DNA of 64,000 nucleotides from Linanthus parryae (GCA_023055425.1 JALGPY010000008.1:11418501-11482500), one strand, 5' to 3'; positions 34,652-47,225 are shown, numbered from the stretch's first letter. Notes: generated by a model not told the origin, from the letters alone. Made by a program: numbers and translations.

Positions 34652-35788
34652 TCAAAAAAAGGGGGAGACCCAGATGGGCGGACAATACTCACTAACTGAT
34701 GTTCCTCTGTAGAGGGGTTCTACTTTCCTGCTTTCCATGTTGTAGATACCCATGTCGTTGCCTCTGGCTTCATCATCATCAGTTCCATACCTGCCGACAT
34801 AGTCATCAGTAAAGTAGATGCAATCGGCCTTGACTCCAACGGCAGCGGGGGAATTATCACAGATTGCAGTATTGTGACCCACAAAGATTGATCTTCCTCC
34901 CAAATCATTCACCTCTTGCCATTCACTTAACCCTTTCGAATCACCAACTTTAACCACTTTAAATGCACTTATCCTGAATTCATTTTCAGCATTCCAGCGC
35001 AATAACTTCTTAGCAAGGAGTAAACAACCCCCACATTCCACAAAGTAGACTTGCCTCTGACGCCAAAATAGAGCTTTTAGACCTAGACCTCCAACGTTCA
35101 AACGGCCAACAATCTCCAGAGTGGTTGGGTTCAGCCCTCCAAGGTCGCAAACAACAATGTTAGCCAAAGCGTCAACTGCATAAAACTTATTCTTGTGGTA
35201 TATGACATCAACGGGTACTGAAGGTCCTCGTTCTACATGGGTCCATGCCTTGTCCCCCGGTTTCCAGAACACTAGGCCGGATCTATACCCTACAATTAGC
35301 ATCACTGCATAGTCGTCGGTGGCAGAGGGGCTAGCCGATATTGTTGCTCTAGATACTAATAACATGGGTTCTCCACTGTTTTCTTCTATTTCTTCCTCAA
35401 AGAACATGCATGTTCTGAGGTTGGGGAGAGAGATCCTAGTCCGAGCCAATGGATGCAGCAATTCCATCCCTCCTCCTTCGTCTATAGTTATTAACCAGCC
35501 CATTGAGCTGATGTAACGCTTACCTTTCGCTTCCGGCAACTCCATGTAGTGAACCATACCTCCCTTTGACAGGCTTACAAACCCACAGAAATCAGCTTCT
35601 GGCGCTTTTTCTGCCAACATAAGCCACGGAGGTTGATTCGGATAAGATAAATGCCTTAAGTTTCCTTTCACTGCTACAGATCTCCATGACTTGCAAACTC
35701 CACCAAACGCAACAACGTCTTCGTAAAGATCTACCTTTCTAACAATCACTATTAGAAGCTCTGGCAAAAGTTGATCCCATTTTGCCAT
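34652..35788 (-). CDS. F-box/DUF295 (KIB1-4-like) protein, intact
   Basis: From MAKWDQLLPELLIVIVRK, the protein has 378 residues. The F-box is at 2-45 (YEDVVAFGGVCKSWRS). The DUF295 propeller has PPWLMLAEKAPEADF, SMGWLITIDEGGG, MELLHPLA, TISASPSATDDYAVM, VFWKPGDKAW, DVIYHKNKFYAVD, NDLGGRSIFVGHNTAIC, CIYFTDDYVG and MGIYNMESRK, ending PPIWVSPFF. An upstream in-frame ATG (35815) would add nine residues, but it lies at or before the conserved intron acceptor (GTGGCGGCAG), so I use 35788. The short leader between acceptor and ATG results from a local deletion relative to the other copies. The 5'UTR intron runs to the leader exon at 37064. It is a likely substrate receptor of an SCF ligase; the target is unknown. 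Confidence 0.92.
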   Translation of the reverse strand: MAKWDQLLPELLIVIVRKVDLYEDVVAFGGVCKSWRSVAVKGNLRHLSYPNQPPWLMLAEKAPEADFCGFVSLSKGGMVHYMELPEAKGKRYISSMGWLITIDEGGGMELLHPLARTRISLPNLRTCMFFEEEIEENSGEPMLLVSRATISASPSATDDYAVMLIVGYRSGLVFWKPGDKAWTHVERGPSVPVDVIYHKNKFYAVDALANIVVCDLGGLNPTTLEIVGRLNVGGLGLKALFWRQRQVYFVECGGCLLLAKKLLRWNAENEFRISAFKVVKVGDSKGLSEWQEVNDLGGRSIFVGHNTAICDNSPAAVGVKADCIYFTDDYVGRYGTDDDEARGNDMGIYNMESRKVEPLYRGTSVSEYCPPIWVSPFF

Positions 35789-37063
35789 TGAAGCTGCCGC
35801 CACACCAAAAAGCAAGACACAAAGTCAGATTTGGTAATATACGGCGAGTATGTACTTATATTCATAATGACAGTTTTATTTCTGGTTCGTTAGGGTTGTT
35901 CTGACACAAACCAACACTGCTCTAGCATCTTTCACTCCAATATTTAGTTTTGACCGTTGAATCTCCTCATGAACTTTCGGAAGGAATACTACATATGGGC
36001 TAGATCCGCATTCTACCCCATATAGATTAATGTTTCTCGGTTTAGTTTTGTTAAGGATGGCCGGTTACTTTATATTTCTTTGCCTTATTTAGCTGTATAT
36101 GTCTCATCCATCGATACCCAGATGCTAGATTCCTCTGTACTGAATGAAAGAAATAATCACCCAGGTGATTGTTGGAAGTTGTAACATACACGCTAATTGC
36201 TAAAAGAATCTTCCGTCAACTAACAAAATGAAACGAAGGCAATAAAAGAGAGAGGAGTTAATAAAAGAAGAACTAACCAACTATATGATGACTATTGACT
36301 AATATGCTCAGATGTTAACAGAGCATAGGATTAGAAAGATTATGGTTTGATGGGGGTAGTTAGAATTCAAGAGTTAGCAAGTGGTGTCACTGGTTAAAGG
36401 CGTTGCAAGACATGACTATCTTTGTGAGAAATTTTAACAAATAGGTTGAACAGATGTAATTTACCCAAGAACCCAAGTTTTGAAGGTTACAACATGATTC
36501 ACCTTGAGAAATGCTTAGAAACAATTAAGCTTTATTTAATGATTTCGGTCTTTAGGGGTGTTCTCCCTCCCAGGTACAAGGTGCAACTTTCATCAAGGAA
36601 AAATAGTTCATCTGCTAAAGAATCTCAACACCAACCATTATATAAACCCACCACTGTCCAAACTAATCCTAGGAACAAGAAAATGTTATGTTCCCTTGTT
36701 AAAGAATGACAAACTTTTACAGGTAAATCTCTGTATTACCAACAGCTGTAGCAGATTCATAAAAGACCTAATTTGACATTAAAAAAGATATCCCCAATTT
36801 GGTATTGACTAGTTCATCACACGATCAGTTCTGAGTCAACAACAACCCATTGACAGAGTCATATTCTGATCACAAACACAAAAACCTGGATCGCACTCAA
36901 AATTCAGTACATAAGTCGGAGAAAAAAAAATTGAGGATCCTATCCTTTACGGTCAGGTGCTATCTTCAACTACAGAACAATGGACCTGAGGCACACACCT
37001 AATACCTAACCAAACTTGAACTGAAGAATCTGACACTCAAGCAATAGGAAACTGGGTACATAC

Positions 37064-37170
37064 CAAAGGGTTAGCTAGCCGGAGATGGAGCTGGTGGAAT
37101 CTCGTCGCGATGCTACGACTTGGCTTATAGGTCTTCTCTCTTTCCCCTTGGCTGTCGAGTCTAAAAATGT
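37064..37170 (-). other. Leader exon of the 34652-35788 gene (type 1)
   Basis: The minus strand reads AGACTCGACAGCC, GATTCCACCAGCTCC and GGCTAGCTAACCCTTTG, then GTATGTACCC. The intron to the coding exon is about 1.25 kb. Confidence 0.75.
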
Positions 37171-37639
37171 TTTTCTGAATGGAACACTTAAATACATAAA
37201 TCATGTTCTCTGACTTCAGCTTATACAAGTGTCATATTTTGAATGTGACTAGGGAATGGTCGTTAGATAAATGTGTTCTACACAACATAGAACTAAAGTT
37301 AGCTGCCCTTGGACTTAGCAATATAAGGGAAGATGAACATTACTAGTATTGCTTGCATAAACAAACATGAAACAGTGACTGATGATATTTTAAGAAAGGA
37401 AAATGCTAGACGTCACATTTTTTCTCCACCCTTTAATTTCACCGCCTATGTGGATGTTCTTGATTGGTGATATGATTACAGAAAGATCTTAAAATAAATA
37501 GTTACCAGCAATCATATCTTGACACATAGGAGGTGAACTTAAAGGGTGAAGAAAAAGGGGTGAAGCATAGCAGCCCTCTTTAAGAAATGGAGAAATATGA
37601 CTAACTGACTCCTATGGTAGCGGCTGAAATTTGTTTACT

Positions 37640-37910
37640 GTGCCCCGCGAAGATTGAAGTTCCTCCCAAATCAGTAGCCTCTTGTCATTCGGAAAAGCTG
37701 GTTGAATCAGCAGCAGAATCGAATATTCTAAATACAGCTGTCGCGTAATTGTAATCGTCATGGTCCTGATCGACTACCATCCTCTTAGCAGCGAGTAAAT
37801 AGATTTCTTCGTATATGCCGACCTTTTAGACAATCATTGTCAAAATATTGGTCAGAAGTTGATCTCAGTTCATCAACGAAGGAGTCAAATAGATTTCTTC
37901 CCTCCTTCCC
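37640..37910 (-). pseudogene. F-box relic with a large internal deletion
   Basis: Read on the minus strand, the start region (near 37869, ATG then TGA two codons on) passes after about 70 bp (GTCGGCATATACGAAG) straight into late propeller sequence (AGCTTTTCCGAATGACAAG, then GGAGGAACTTCAATCTTCG). The whole centre of the gene is missing. The deletion junction (CGAGTAAATAGATTTCTTCG on the plus strand) is the same as in the relic at 41515-41780. Confidence 0.8.
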
Positions 37911-37999
37911 TGTATCAGTGTATCTACGCCAGCTGCAACCGCAACTGGAAGGCAAAACATAAAGTTAGAATTCATACTTGCATTAAGTCGACATGTCTA

Positions 38000-38520
38000 C
38001 TAACTATTTATAGTAATAATCATGTTCCTTGCTTTTCAAGGGGGAAAAAAGTCTTTTGGAATCTGACTTAAAAAAAAGCTCAACAATTAAGTCTGCTTCC
38101 CAATCCCAACCTACTCCATTCTTTTAATTTTATTTGTCTTCTGCTAACATAGTAACATTCTTAGAGGCATCTTTCAAGCAAATGTTCCTGCCAAATCCTC
38201 ATCTATTTCGGAAAGATATCACCACTCCAATATACTTTCAATTACATGTATATTTGATTTTCGAAATACCAATGTAAGGACTTCTGCTCAAATATTCGGA
38301 AAATATTGTTGTTTTAGAATCCTCAAGTAAAATTCGAGGTTCCAGGGCATGAACATGAACACAAGGTCTCAATTCTGGAAGTCAAAAAACACATGAATTC
38401 TAGAAACCTCAAGTTCAAATTGAAGTGGCCTTTATAACTAACAATTGCTCCACATCCGCGAATGACCACATAATTGTGGATAGTACAGTCTAAGTTCCAG
38501 ACTAAAACCAAGAAAACATA
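38000..38520 (-). repeat. Array intron segment
   Basis: The stretch with AAGCTCAACAATTAAGTCTGC and TACTCCATTCTTTTAATTTT is shared with about 1010-1500, 41940-42480 and 50030-50450, and inverted with 17100-17410. It belongs to the 5'UTR introns of the type 3 units. No coding content. Confidence 0.7.
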
Positions 38521-38728
38521 TGACATGGGCAATCAAACAAGGAATTTTTTCAAGCAGTCACAACAATAAAACATGAATGCTAGACTATATGAAACAGAGG
38601 TTTACACTTTCAAACCACGACGACTAAATTTAAACGTCGTTGCACAAGAACGGTGGTGTTCCCAGAACAGCACAACCAAACCATAATTCACAAGTAGAAT
38701 ATCATGTAGATAACGACATCCCAGTGAA

Positions 38729-39783
38729 TCAAAAAGAAGGGGACACCCAGATAGGCGGACAACACTTACGAACTGATGTACCTGGGTAGAGAGGTTCTAC
38801 TTTCCTACTTTCCATGTTGTAGATACCCATGTCCTTGCCGCCGGTTACATCATCATAATCAATTCGATACCTGCTGACATAGTCATCAGTAAAGTAAATG
38901 CAATTGGCCTTGAATCCAGCGGCAGAAGGGGAATGAACACAGATTGCAGTATTGTGACCAACGAAGATTGATGTCCCTCCCAAATCATTAACCTCTTGCC
39001 AGTTACTCAACCTTGTCGAATCAACAGCTTTAACTACTCTAAATGCACTGGTCCAGTATTCGTTTTCAGCACTCCGGTGCAATACCTTCTTAACAAGGAG
39101 TAAACAACCACCACATTCCACAAAGTAGACTTGCATCCCACGCAAAACTATAACGTCTAAACCGCCGGGTAGACGACCAACAATCATTAGAGTGGTCGGG
39201 TTCAGCCCTTCGAGGTCGCAAACTGCAATATTAGCTATAGTGTCAACTACATAAAACTTATTCTTGTGGTATATGACATCAACGAGATATGGAGACCCTC
39301 GTTCCACATGTGTCCATGCCTTGTTCCCCTGTTTCCAGAACACAAGGTCGGATCTGTACCCTACAATTAGCATCACTGCATAGTCGTCTGTGGCAGAGGG
39401 GCTAGCCGATATTGTTGCTCTTGATACTAATCTCATAGGCTCTGTAGTGTTTCTGTCTTTCTCAAAGAAGCTGTATGTTCTGAGGTGGGGAAGAAAGATC
39501 CTTGTCCGAGCCAATGGATGCAGCAATTCCATCCGTCCCATTGAGCCAATGCAACGCTTCCCTCTCGCTTCCGGCAACTCCAGGTTGTGAACCATTCCTC
39601 CTTTTTCTGCCAACATAAGCCATGGAGGTTGAACCGGATAAGATGGATGTTTTATGTTTCCTTTAACTGCTACAGATCTCCACGACTTGCAAATCCACGG
39701 AACGCTACAACATCTTCGTAAATATCTACCTTTCTCACAATTATTATTAGAAGATCTGGCAAAAGTTGATCCCAATTTGGCAT
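38729..39783 (-). pseudogene. F-box/DUF295 gene with frameshift and deletions
   Basis: The family start (MPNWDQLLPDLLIIIVRK, ATG at 39783) runs through YEDVVAFRG and then loses one base near 39694, where GGAGTTTGC became GGATTTGC. The rest of the gene lies in a frame entered from a non-family ATG at 39850, so a long open frame exists that is not the real protein N-terminus. Two in-frame deletions remove APEADFRGFVSLSK and WLITIDEGG. Downstream the propeller is otherwise readable to PPIWVSPSF. The last serine-tyrosine of the SxYCPPIW motif is KCCPPIW. It is a recent pseudogene, or a hybrid frame without an F-box. Leader exon at 41163. Confidence 0.82.
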
Positions 39784-41162
39784 TGAAGAAGCCTATTAAA
39801 CTTTTTCCCTCCCTATGTCCACTGATAGATGTCGCCACACCAAAAAGCAAGATACCAAGTTAGATTTGGGGATATACGACTAGTAAGTACTTATATTCAT
39901 AATGATAGATTTATTTCTGGTTCATTTAGGTTGTTCTGACACAAAAGAACACGGCTCTAATATCTGTCACTCCAAATTTTAGTCTTGACAGTTGAATCTC
40001 CTCTTGGATCCCTATCGACAATTTTTAGCCACCATTAGATAGCTCATGAACTTTGGGAAGGACTACATCCTATTCTAGCCCAAATATATTAATGTTTTCT
40101 GTTTAGTTTGGTTAAGGTATTGTTTGTCACATAATGATGGTTGGAATACTTCAAATATCTAACAGTAAAGTTTATGGATGACCGGTTACTTCTTATTTCT
40201 TTGCCTTATTGAACTGTATATGCCTCATCCATTGATGCCCAGATGCTAGATTCCTCTTGTAATGAATGAAAGAAATAATCACCCGGGTGATTGCTGGAAG
40301 TTGGAACGTACACGCTAATTGCTAAAAGATTCTTCCGTGAACTATCAAACTGAAACGAGGGCAAGAAAAGAGAGAAGAGTTAATAAAAGAAGTACTAACC
40401 AACTAATTGATGACTATTGACTAATATGCTCAGATGTTAACAGAGCATGGGATTACAAATATTATAGTTTGATGGGGTTGTCGGAATTCAAGAGTTAGCA
40501 AGTTCTGTCACTGGTTAAAGCCGTTGCAAGAGATGACTATCTTTATGAGAAATTTTAACAAATAGGTTCAGCATGTGTAACAATAACCCAAGTTTTGAAG
40601 GTTACACATAATTCCCTTAAGAAATACTTAGACACAATTAGGCAAGATGTAATGATTTTGGTCTTTAGGGATGTGCCCTGTCCAAAGTACAAGGTGCAAC
40701 TTTCATCATGAAAAAATAGTTCATCTGCTATAGAATCTCAGCACCAACTATTACATAAACCCGCCACTGTCCAAACTAATCCCATAAACAAGAAAATGTT
40801 CTGTTCCCTTGTTACACACTCAGAAGCCATGACAGATTTATTCCAGGCAGATCTCTGTATAATAGGTTAGCAACAGCTGTGGCAGATTCATTTAGACCTA
40901 ATTTGACATTTAAAAAAGAGAAATCCGCAATTTGGTATTGAGTAGTTCATCACATGATTAGTTCTGAGTCAACAACAGTCCATTTGACAAAGTCATATTC
41001 TGATGTACTCACAGAACACATACACAAAAATCCAGATCCTATCCTTTACTGTCTGGTACTATCTTCAATTACAGAACAGTGGGACGAGGTAGGCACCTAA
41101 ATACCTAATCAAACTTGAACTGAAGAATCTGACACTCGAGCAATAGGAAGCTGGGTACATAC

Positions 41163-41265
41163 CAAAGGGTTAGCTATCCGGAGATGGAGCTGGTGCAATC
41201 TCGTCGTCGATGCTACGACTTGGCCTGTAGGCCTATTCTCTTTCCCGTCAGCTGTCGAGTCTAAA
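41163..41265 (-). other. Leader exon of the 38729-39783 unit (type 1)
   Basis: It shares GCTGACGGG, GATTGCACCAGCTCC and GATAGCTAACCCTTTG with the other type 1 leaders, followed by GTATGTACCC. The splice donor is intact although the gene body is not. Confidence 0.72.
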
Positions 41266-41514
41266 TATGTTCTTCTGAATGGAACACTCAAATACCTAAT
41301 TTATGTTCTCCAACTTCAGCTTATACAAGTGTCTTATTTTGACTAGAGAGAATGGTCGTTAGATAAAACGTGCTCTACACAACATAGAACTAAAGTTAGC
41401 CCCCCTTGGACTTAGCAATATAAGGGAAGATAAATAGTACTAGTATTGCTTGCATAAACAAACATGAAACAGTGACTAATATTTTAAGAAATGGAGAAAT
41501 ATAACTCACTGACT

Positions 41515-41780
41515 CCTATGGTAGCGGCTGAACTTGGGTTATTGTGTCGCACGAAAATTGAAGTTCCTCCCAAATCAGTAACCTCTTGCCATTTGGAAAA
41601 GCTGGTTGAATCAGCAGCAGGATTGAATATTCTAAATACAGTTGTCACATAACTGTCATCGTCATGGTCCTGATCGACTACCATCCTCTTAGCAGCGAGT
41701 AAATAGATTTCTTCATATATGCCGACCTTTCAGACAATCATTGTCAAAAGATCGGGCAGAAGTTGATCCCAGTTCGTCAC
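41515..41780 (-). pseudogene. F-box relic, duplicate of the 37640-37910 relic
   Basis: The start codon is GTG here (41778-41780, GTGACGAACTGGGATC). The frame passes from ATATATGAAG straight to LLAAKRMVVDQDHDDD, FRIFNPAADS, SKWQEVTDLGGTSIFVRHN, with the central part missing. It shares its junction with the relic at 37.8 kb, so the two were copied from one deletion allele. A short open frame (41484-41684) covers the tail only. Confidence 0.8.
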
Positions 41781-43399
41781 TGAAGGAGTCTAATAGATTT
41801 CTTCCCTCCCATCCTGTATCAGTGTATCTACTACAGCTGAAACCGCAACTGGAAGGCAAAACACAGAGTTAGAATTCGTACTTCCATTAAGTCGACATGA
41901 CTACTATTTATTTATAGTAATATTCTTGTTCCTTGCTATTAATTGTTTTTTTCAACGGGAAAAAGAAAAAAGTCTTTTGAAATCTATGACTTCAAAAGAA
42001 GCTCAACGATTAAGTCTGCTTCCCAAACCCAGCATCCATTAGAAAGTTCTTCAACATATACTCTCTCCCTCGTCCTCGCTAAACCTAAATGTAAAGTTGC
42101 GAAGTACTCCATTGTTTTAATTTTATTTGTCTTGCGCTGACATAGTAACATTCTTAGAGGCATCTTTTGAGCAAATGTTACTGGCTGATCTTCTCATCTA
42201 GTTCGTTAAGATATCACGACTCCGATATTCTTTCAAGTACATGTATGTTTGATTCTCAAAATACCAAAATAAGGAAGTTTTGCTCAAAAATACTGAAAAT
42301 ATGGTTGTTTCAGAAACCTGGAGTCGAATTTGAGGTTCCAGGGCCTGAAGTGAACACAAGGTCTCAATTTTGGAAGTCAACACATGAATTGTAGAAACCT
42401 CAAGTTCAAATGAAGTTTCAAGCAGCTTCAGTACAAACCTAAACCTCAAGCTGAATAGAGGTTTCTGAAACAACAATATTTAGTACTCAACATCCACATT
42501 TGGATCCTTTCTCCACCCTCATAACTAGAAACTTTGAATTTCTCACAGAAAGATATTTATCTTTGGCATGTCTCATTGTTCCAAACATAGAAATACAATG
42601 GCAGGCTCAATGGTTAATTAGGTGTGTTGAAATCTAAAATTAGTGAACTCCAACTAGTGCTGATTGCAGTTAGACCTACTATGTTTGAACATGTGTAAAA
42701 TTAGTGAACTCCAAAAGTTAGCAAGTGGTGTCACTGGTTAAATGCATTGCAAGAGATGACTATCCTGATGAGAAAATTTAGCAAATAGGTTCGACATGTG
42801 TAATTTACCAAAGAACCCAAGTTTTGAAGGTTACACCATAATTAACCTTGAGACATACTTAGAAACAATAAGGCTAGATGTAATGATTTCGGTCTTTAGG
42901 GGTGTTCTCCATCCCAAAGACAAGGTGCAACTTTCATACAGAAAAAATAATTCGTCTGCTAAAGAATCTCAACACCAACCATTACAGACCACTTTTAAAA
43001 CTAATCACAGAAACTAGAAAATGTTATGTTCCCTTGTTACAGATTCAGATGCCATGACAGATGTATTACAGGTAAATCTCTGTATAATAGTTAGCAACAG
43101 CTGTAGTAGATTCACAAAAGACCTAATTTGATATCCAAAGAAAAACAAAATCCACAATTTGGTATTGAGTAGTTCATCACATGATCAGTTCTATGAGTCA
43201 ACATTAGCCAATTGACAAAGTCATATTCTGATGTACTCACAGATCACATAAACAAAAAACCCAGATTGCACTCTTAATTCAGTACATAAGAGACAAAAAT
43301 TGACGATCCTATCCTTCACTGTCTGGTGCTATCTTCAACTACAGAACAATGGAACGAGGCATGCACCTAATACCTAATCAAACTTGAACGGAAGAATCG

Positions 43400-43490
43400 A
43401 ATACTCGAGAAATAGGAATCTCGTCGTCCATACTACGACTTGTCCTGTAGGTCTACTCTCTTTCCCCTCGGCTGTCACGTCTAAAAATGT
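43400..43490 (-). other. Degraded leader exon (type 1), donor lost
   Basis: It keeps GACGTGACAGCCGAGGGG and GTAGTATGGACGACGAG, but the GCTAACCCTTTG-GTATGTAC end has been deleted (AATAGGAATCTCGTCG). It would be the leader of a unit whose body is gone; the nearest relic is at 41.6 kb. Confidence 0.6.
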
Positions 43491-43792
43491 TCTTCTGAAT
43501 GGAACACTTAAATACATAATTTATGTTCTCTGACTTCAGTTTATACAAGTGTCTTATTTTAAATGACTAGAGAATGGTTGTTAGATAAACATGATCTACG
43601 CAAAATAGGGGTTAATTTAGCTGCCCTTGGACTCAGCAATATGAGGGCAGATAGCTGAAATAGTATTGCCCTTGGACTTAGCAATACGAGGTCATAAACA
43701 AAAACATGAAACAGTGACTGATATTTTTAACAAACTTAGAAGTATGACTTACTGAGTTCAAAAGATAAGATGAATATGACATGGGTTCGTGA

Positions 43793-44030
43793 TCAGAAAG
43801 AAGGGGAGACCCAGATGGGCGGGCGATAATTACTAAGTGACGATGTTTCGCGGTAGAGAGGCTTGATTGCTCTAGTTGCCAAGCTGTAGATACCCATGTC
43901 CTTGCCACCCACTAATCTGTGAAAAAATGCATAATTAGTGACATGATCTTTTTACGGATCTACCTTTTTGGTAGTCTTCAGAACATCTGATTAAAGTTCA
44001 TCCGAATTCGTCACTGTCGGAGAATACTAT
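43793..44030 (-). pseudogene. F-box relic: C-terminal tail joined to a start fragment
   Basis: 43793-43925 encodes the family tail (DMGIYSLATRAIKPL-like, PPIWVSPSF, then TGA on the minus strand). It is joined at GTGAAAAAATGCATAATTAG to a start fragment (GTGACGAATTCGGATG) near 44017. The body between is deleted. The same junction occurs at 49418-49660. Confidence 0.7.
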
Positions 44031-45001
44031 TATATTTCTTCCCTCTCAGCTGTGTCTACTGCTAGCTGCAGATACAAGCAAAGAGCAAGATACTAACTTG
44101 TATTCATAATCATAGTTCTATTCCTGGTTTGTCAGTGTTGTTCTAACAAAAATAACATGCCTATAATTACCGATTCCAATGTCTGGTAAACCATTATTTG
44201 ATCTAAATCCCTAGCTACCACCATTAGAAAGAGCCCGGCAATATATAACCTCCTTCTGCTCCCTCCTCTCCAGAGTCGAGAGCTGCTACGATCATACCAA
44301 AATGCTCGTGTGAGGTCGTAACTTGTCACACTCATCAAATTAAGGTAAGAAATGCAACTATCCGTTTGTGCGACTCATAGTTCATGCATCGAATTCTCCC
44401 ATAATCTTTCAGAATACGCTGTATGATTTGATCTTCACTTCCCAGTTTCCCTAGCCTATTTGAAACAATAAGCTGTTATGTCTATTATCTGCTAAAAATA
44501 AACATATAACTACTGATTGCACCACACTCGAATGACCACAGAATTGTGTATAGTACAGTGTCTAAGTTCAGACCCTAACTAAGAACACACGTGTTTCGAG
44601 CAGGTGTGCCTGTGCAAGAAGTATCTATCTATTTGTGCGATAGATACTTCAAAACCTTTCATCCAGTATGTAATCATGATATAACTCTGTATAGATAACA
44701 AATAGTGAAACTTCAGCAATATGACAATGTTTAAGCACATGGACCATGAAACAAGGAAGATTCACAAGCTGTCACAACAATAACACAGGAATGCCTAGGC
44801 CAATTGATATTGAAACATAGGCTACTCTTTCATATCACAACGACTGCATTCAAACGTCATTGCACAAGAACGGTAGTGTTCCCAGAACAGCACGATATTT
44901 TTGACCAACACATTATTCACAAGCACAATATCATGAACATAACTTACAAGGATATCCTGACATTGACGTAGCTATGGAGGTTGTGATGTTGTCCCGATGA
45001 A

Positions 45002-46129
45002 TCAAAAAGATGGGGAGACCCAGATGGGCGGACAATACTTACTAACTGATGTTCCTTGATAGAGAGGTTCTACTTTCCTGCTTTCCATATTATAGATACC
45101 CATGTCCTTGCCTCTGGTTATATCATCATCAACTCTATACCTGTCGACCGAGTCATCAGTAAAGTATATACAATTGGCCTTGATTCCGGCGGCACCAGGG
45201 GAATGAACACAGATTGCACTATTGTGACCCACGAAGATTGATGTTCCACCCAAATCATTAACCTCTTGCCATTTACTCAACCTTGTCGAATCGGCAGCTT
45301 TAACCACTTTAAATGCAGTTGTCCTGAATTCATTTTCAGCACTCATGTGCCATACCTTCTTAGCTAGGAGTAAACAACCACCACATTCCACAAAGTAGAC
45401 TTGTCTCCCATATGCGACTCCAACGTCTAGACCGTGCCGTAGACTGCCAACAATCTCCAGAGTGGTTGGGTTCAGCCCTTCGAGGTCACAAACTACGATA
45501 TTAGCCATAGTGTCAACTGCGTAAAACTTTTTCTTGTAGTATATGACATCCAGGGGTTCTGAAAATCCTCCTTCTACATGGGTCCATGCCTTGTCGCCAG
45601 GTTTCCAGAACAATAGGTCGGATCTATACCCAACAATTAGCATCACTGCATAGTCGTTGGTGGCAGAGGGGCTGGCTGAGATTGCTGCTCTTGATACTAA
45701 TCTCATAGGCTTTGTATTGTATTCATCTCTTTCTTTCTCTAAGAACATGTATGTTCTGAGGTGGGGAAGAGAGATCCTTGTCCGAGCCAATGGATGCAGC
45801 AATTCCATCGCTCCTCCTTTGTCTATAGTTATCAACCAGCCCATTGAGCCAATGCAACGCTTCCCTCTCGCTTCCGGCAACTCGAGGTAATGAACCATAC
45901 CTCCCTTTGATAGGCTTACAAAGCCACGGAAATCAGCTTCCGGTGCTTTTTCTGCCAACATAAGCCATGGAGGTTGAACCGGATAAGATGGATGATTTAA
46001 GATTCCTTTAACTGCCACAGATCTCCATGACTTGCAAACCCCACGGAACGCAACAACGTCTTCGTGAAGATCTACCTTTCTCACAATTATTATTAGTAGC
46101 TCTGGCAAAAGTTGATCCCAATTTGCCAT
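45002..46129 (-). CDS. F-box/DUF295 (KIB1-4-like) protein, intact
   Basis: A 375-residue protein. The F-box is at residues 2-45 (MANWDQLLPELLIIIVRK, HEDVVAFRGVCKSWRS). The propeller shows PPWLMLAEKAPEADFRG, SMGWLITIDKGGAMELLHPLA, AISASPSATNDYAVM, LFWKPGDKAW, DVIYYKKKFYAVD, SKWQEVNDLGGTSIFVGHN, CIYFTDDSVDRY and DMGIYNMESRK, ending PPIWVSPSF. It is close to the 23370 and 34652 proteins, with local differences in loops (FLEKERDEYNTK versus FFEKDIEENSR). ATG 46129 is the family start. The conserved acceptor is about 55 bases upstream and the leader exon is at 47125-47225. It is likely a substrate adaptor of an SCF ligase; the target is unknown. Confidence 0.92.
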   Translation of the reverse strand: MANWDQLLPELLIIIVRKVDLHEDVVAFRGVCKSWRSVAVKGILNHPSYPVQPPWLMLAEKAPEADFRGFVSLSKGGMVHYLELPEARGKRCIGSMGWLITIDKGGAMELLHPLARTRISLPHLRTYMFLEKERDEYNTKPMRLVSRAAISASPSATNDYAVMLIVGYRSDLLFWKPGDKAWTHVEGGFSEPLDVIYYKKKFYAVDTMANIVVCDLEGLNPTTLEIVGSLRHGLDVGVAYGRQVYFVECGGCLLLAKKVWHMSAENEFRTTAFKVVKAADSTRLSKWQEVNDLGGTSIFVGHNSAICVHSPGAAGIKANCIYFTDDSVDRYRVDDDITRGKDMGIYNMESRKVEPLYQGTSVSKYCPPIWVSPSF

Positions 46130-47124
46130 TGAAGGAGCCTATTAGATTTCTTCCCTCCGTATTTCCACTGCTAGCTGCTGCCACACCAAAAAGCAAGATA
46201 CAAAGTTAGATTTGGGGATATACAACGAGTATGTACTTATAGTCATAATGATAGTTTTATTTCTGACACGAAACAACACGGCTCTGAGATCTGTCATTCC
46301 AATATTTATTCTTGACAGTTAATAAAAGAAGTACTAACCAACTATATGATGTTAACAAAGCATGGGACTACAAAGTTAATTGTTCGATTTGGGGTTCTCA
46401 GAACTCAAGATTTAGCATGTGGTGTCACTGGTTAAAGGCATTGCAAGAGATGACTATCTTTAAGAGAAATTTTAACAAATAGGTTCAACATGTGTAATTT
46501 ACCAAAGAATCCAAGTTTTATGACAAGTATTGTTTCTAATACTTCGAAACAATTAGGCTAGTTGTAAATGATTTCGGTCTTTAGGGAGGTGCTCCATCCC
46601 AAGTACAAGGTGCAACTTTCATCAGGGAAAAATAGTTCACCTGCTAAAGAATCCCAACACCAACCAGTACGTAAACCTGCCACTGTCCAAACTAATCACA
46701 GAAACAGAAAATTTTATGTTCCCTTATTACAAATTCAGAAGCCATGACAGATTTATTACAGGCAAATTTCTGTATTATAGATAGGCAAAAGCTGTAGCAG
46801 ATTCATAAATGACCTGATTTGACTTTAAAAAAAAAAGATATCCCCAATTTGGTATTGAGTAGTTCACATGATCCGTTTTATGAGTCAACAACAGCCAATT
46901 GACAAAGTCATATTCTGATGTAATCACAGATCACATACAAAAAAAAACCCAGAATCCACTCGTGATTCAGTACATAGGTTGGGTTAAAAAAATTGAGGAT
47001 CCTATCCTTTACTCTCTGGGGCTATCTTCTGCTACAAAACAATGGAACGAGGCATGCACCTAATACCTAATCAAACTTGAACTGAAGAATCTGACAGTCG
47101 AGCAATAGGAAACAGGGTACATAC

Positions 47125-47225
47125 CAAAGGGTTAGCGAGCCAGAGACGGAGTCGGAGCAAGTGGAATCTCTCTGCGACTTGGCCTATAGGTCTACTCTCT
47201 TTCCCCTCGGCTGTCACCTTTAAAA
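47125..47225 (-). other. Leader exon of the 45002-46129 gene (type 1)
   Basis: It ends GCTCGCTAACCCTTTG before GTATGTACCC, giving a 5'UTR intron of about 0.95 kb. The leader has a short deletion relative to the others, between GTCGCAGAG and GATTCCAC. Confidence 0.7.

Noticed and set aside
35789..35815. Nine-residue upstream extension of the intact gene at 34652
   Set aside because: The ATG lies in or before the intron acceptor segment that other copies splice out. The internal ATG matches the family.
39784..39850. N-terminus from the ATG at 39850 of the 38729 gene
   Set aside because: It is in a different frame from the family start at 39783. It only becomes in frame with the propeller because of the one-base deletion near 39694.
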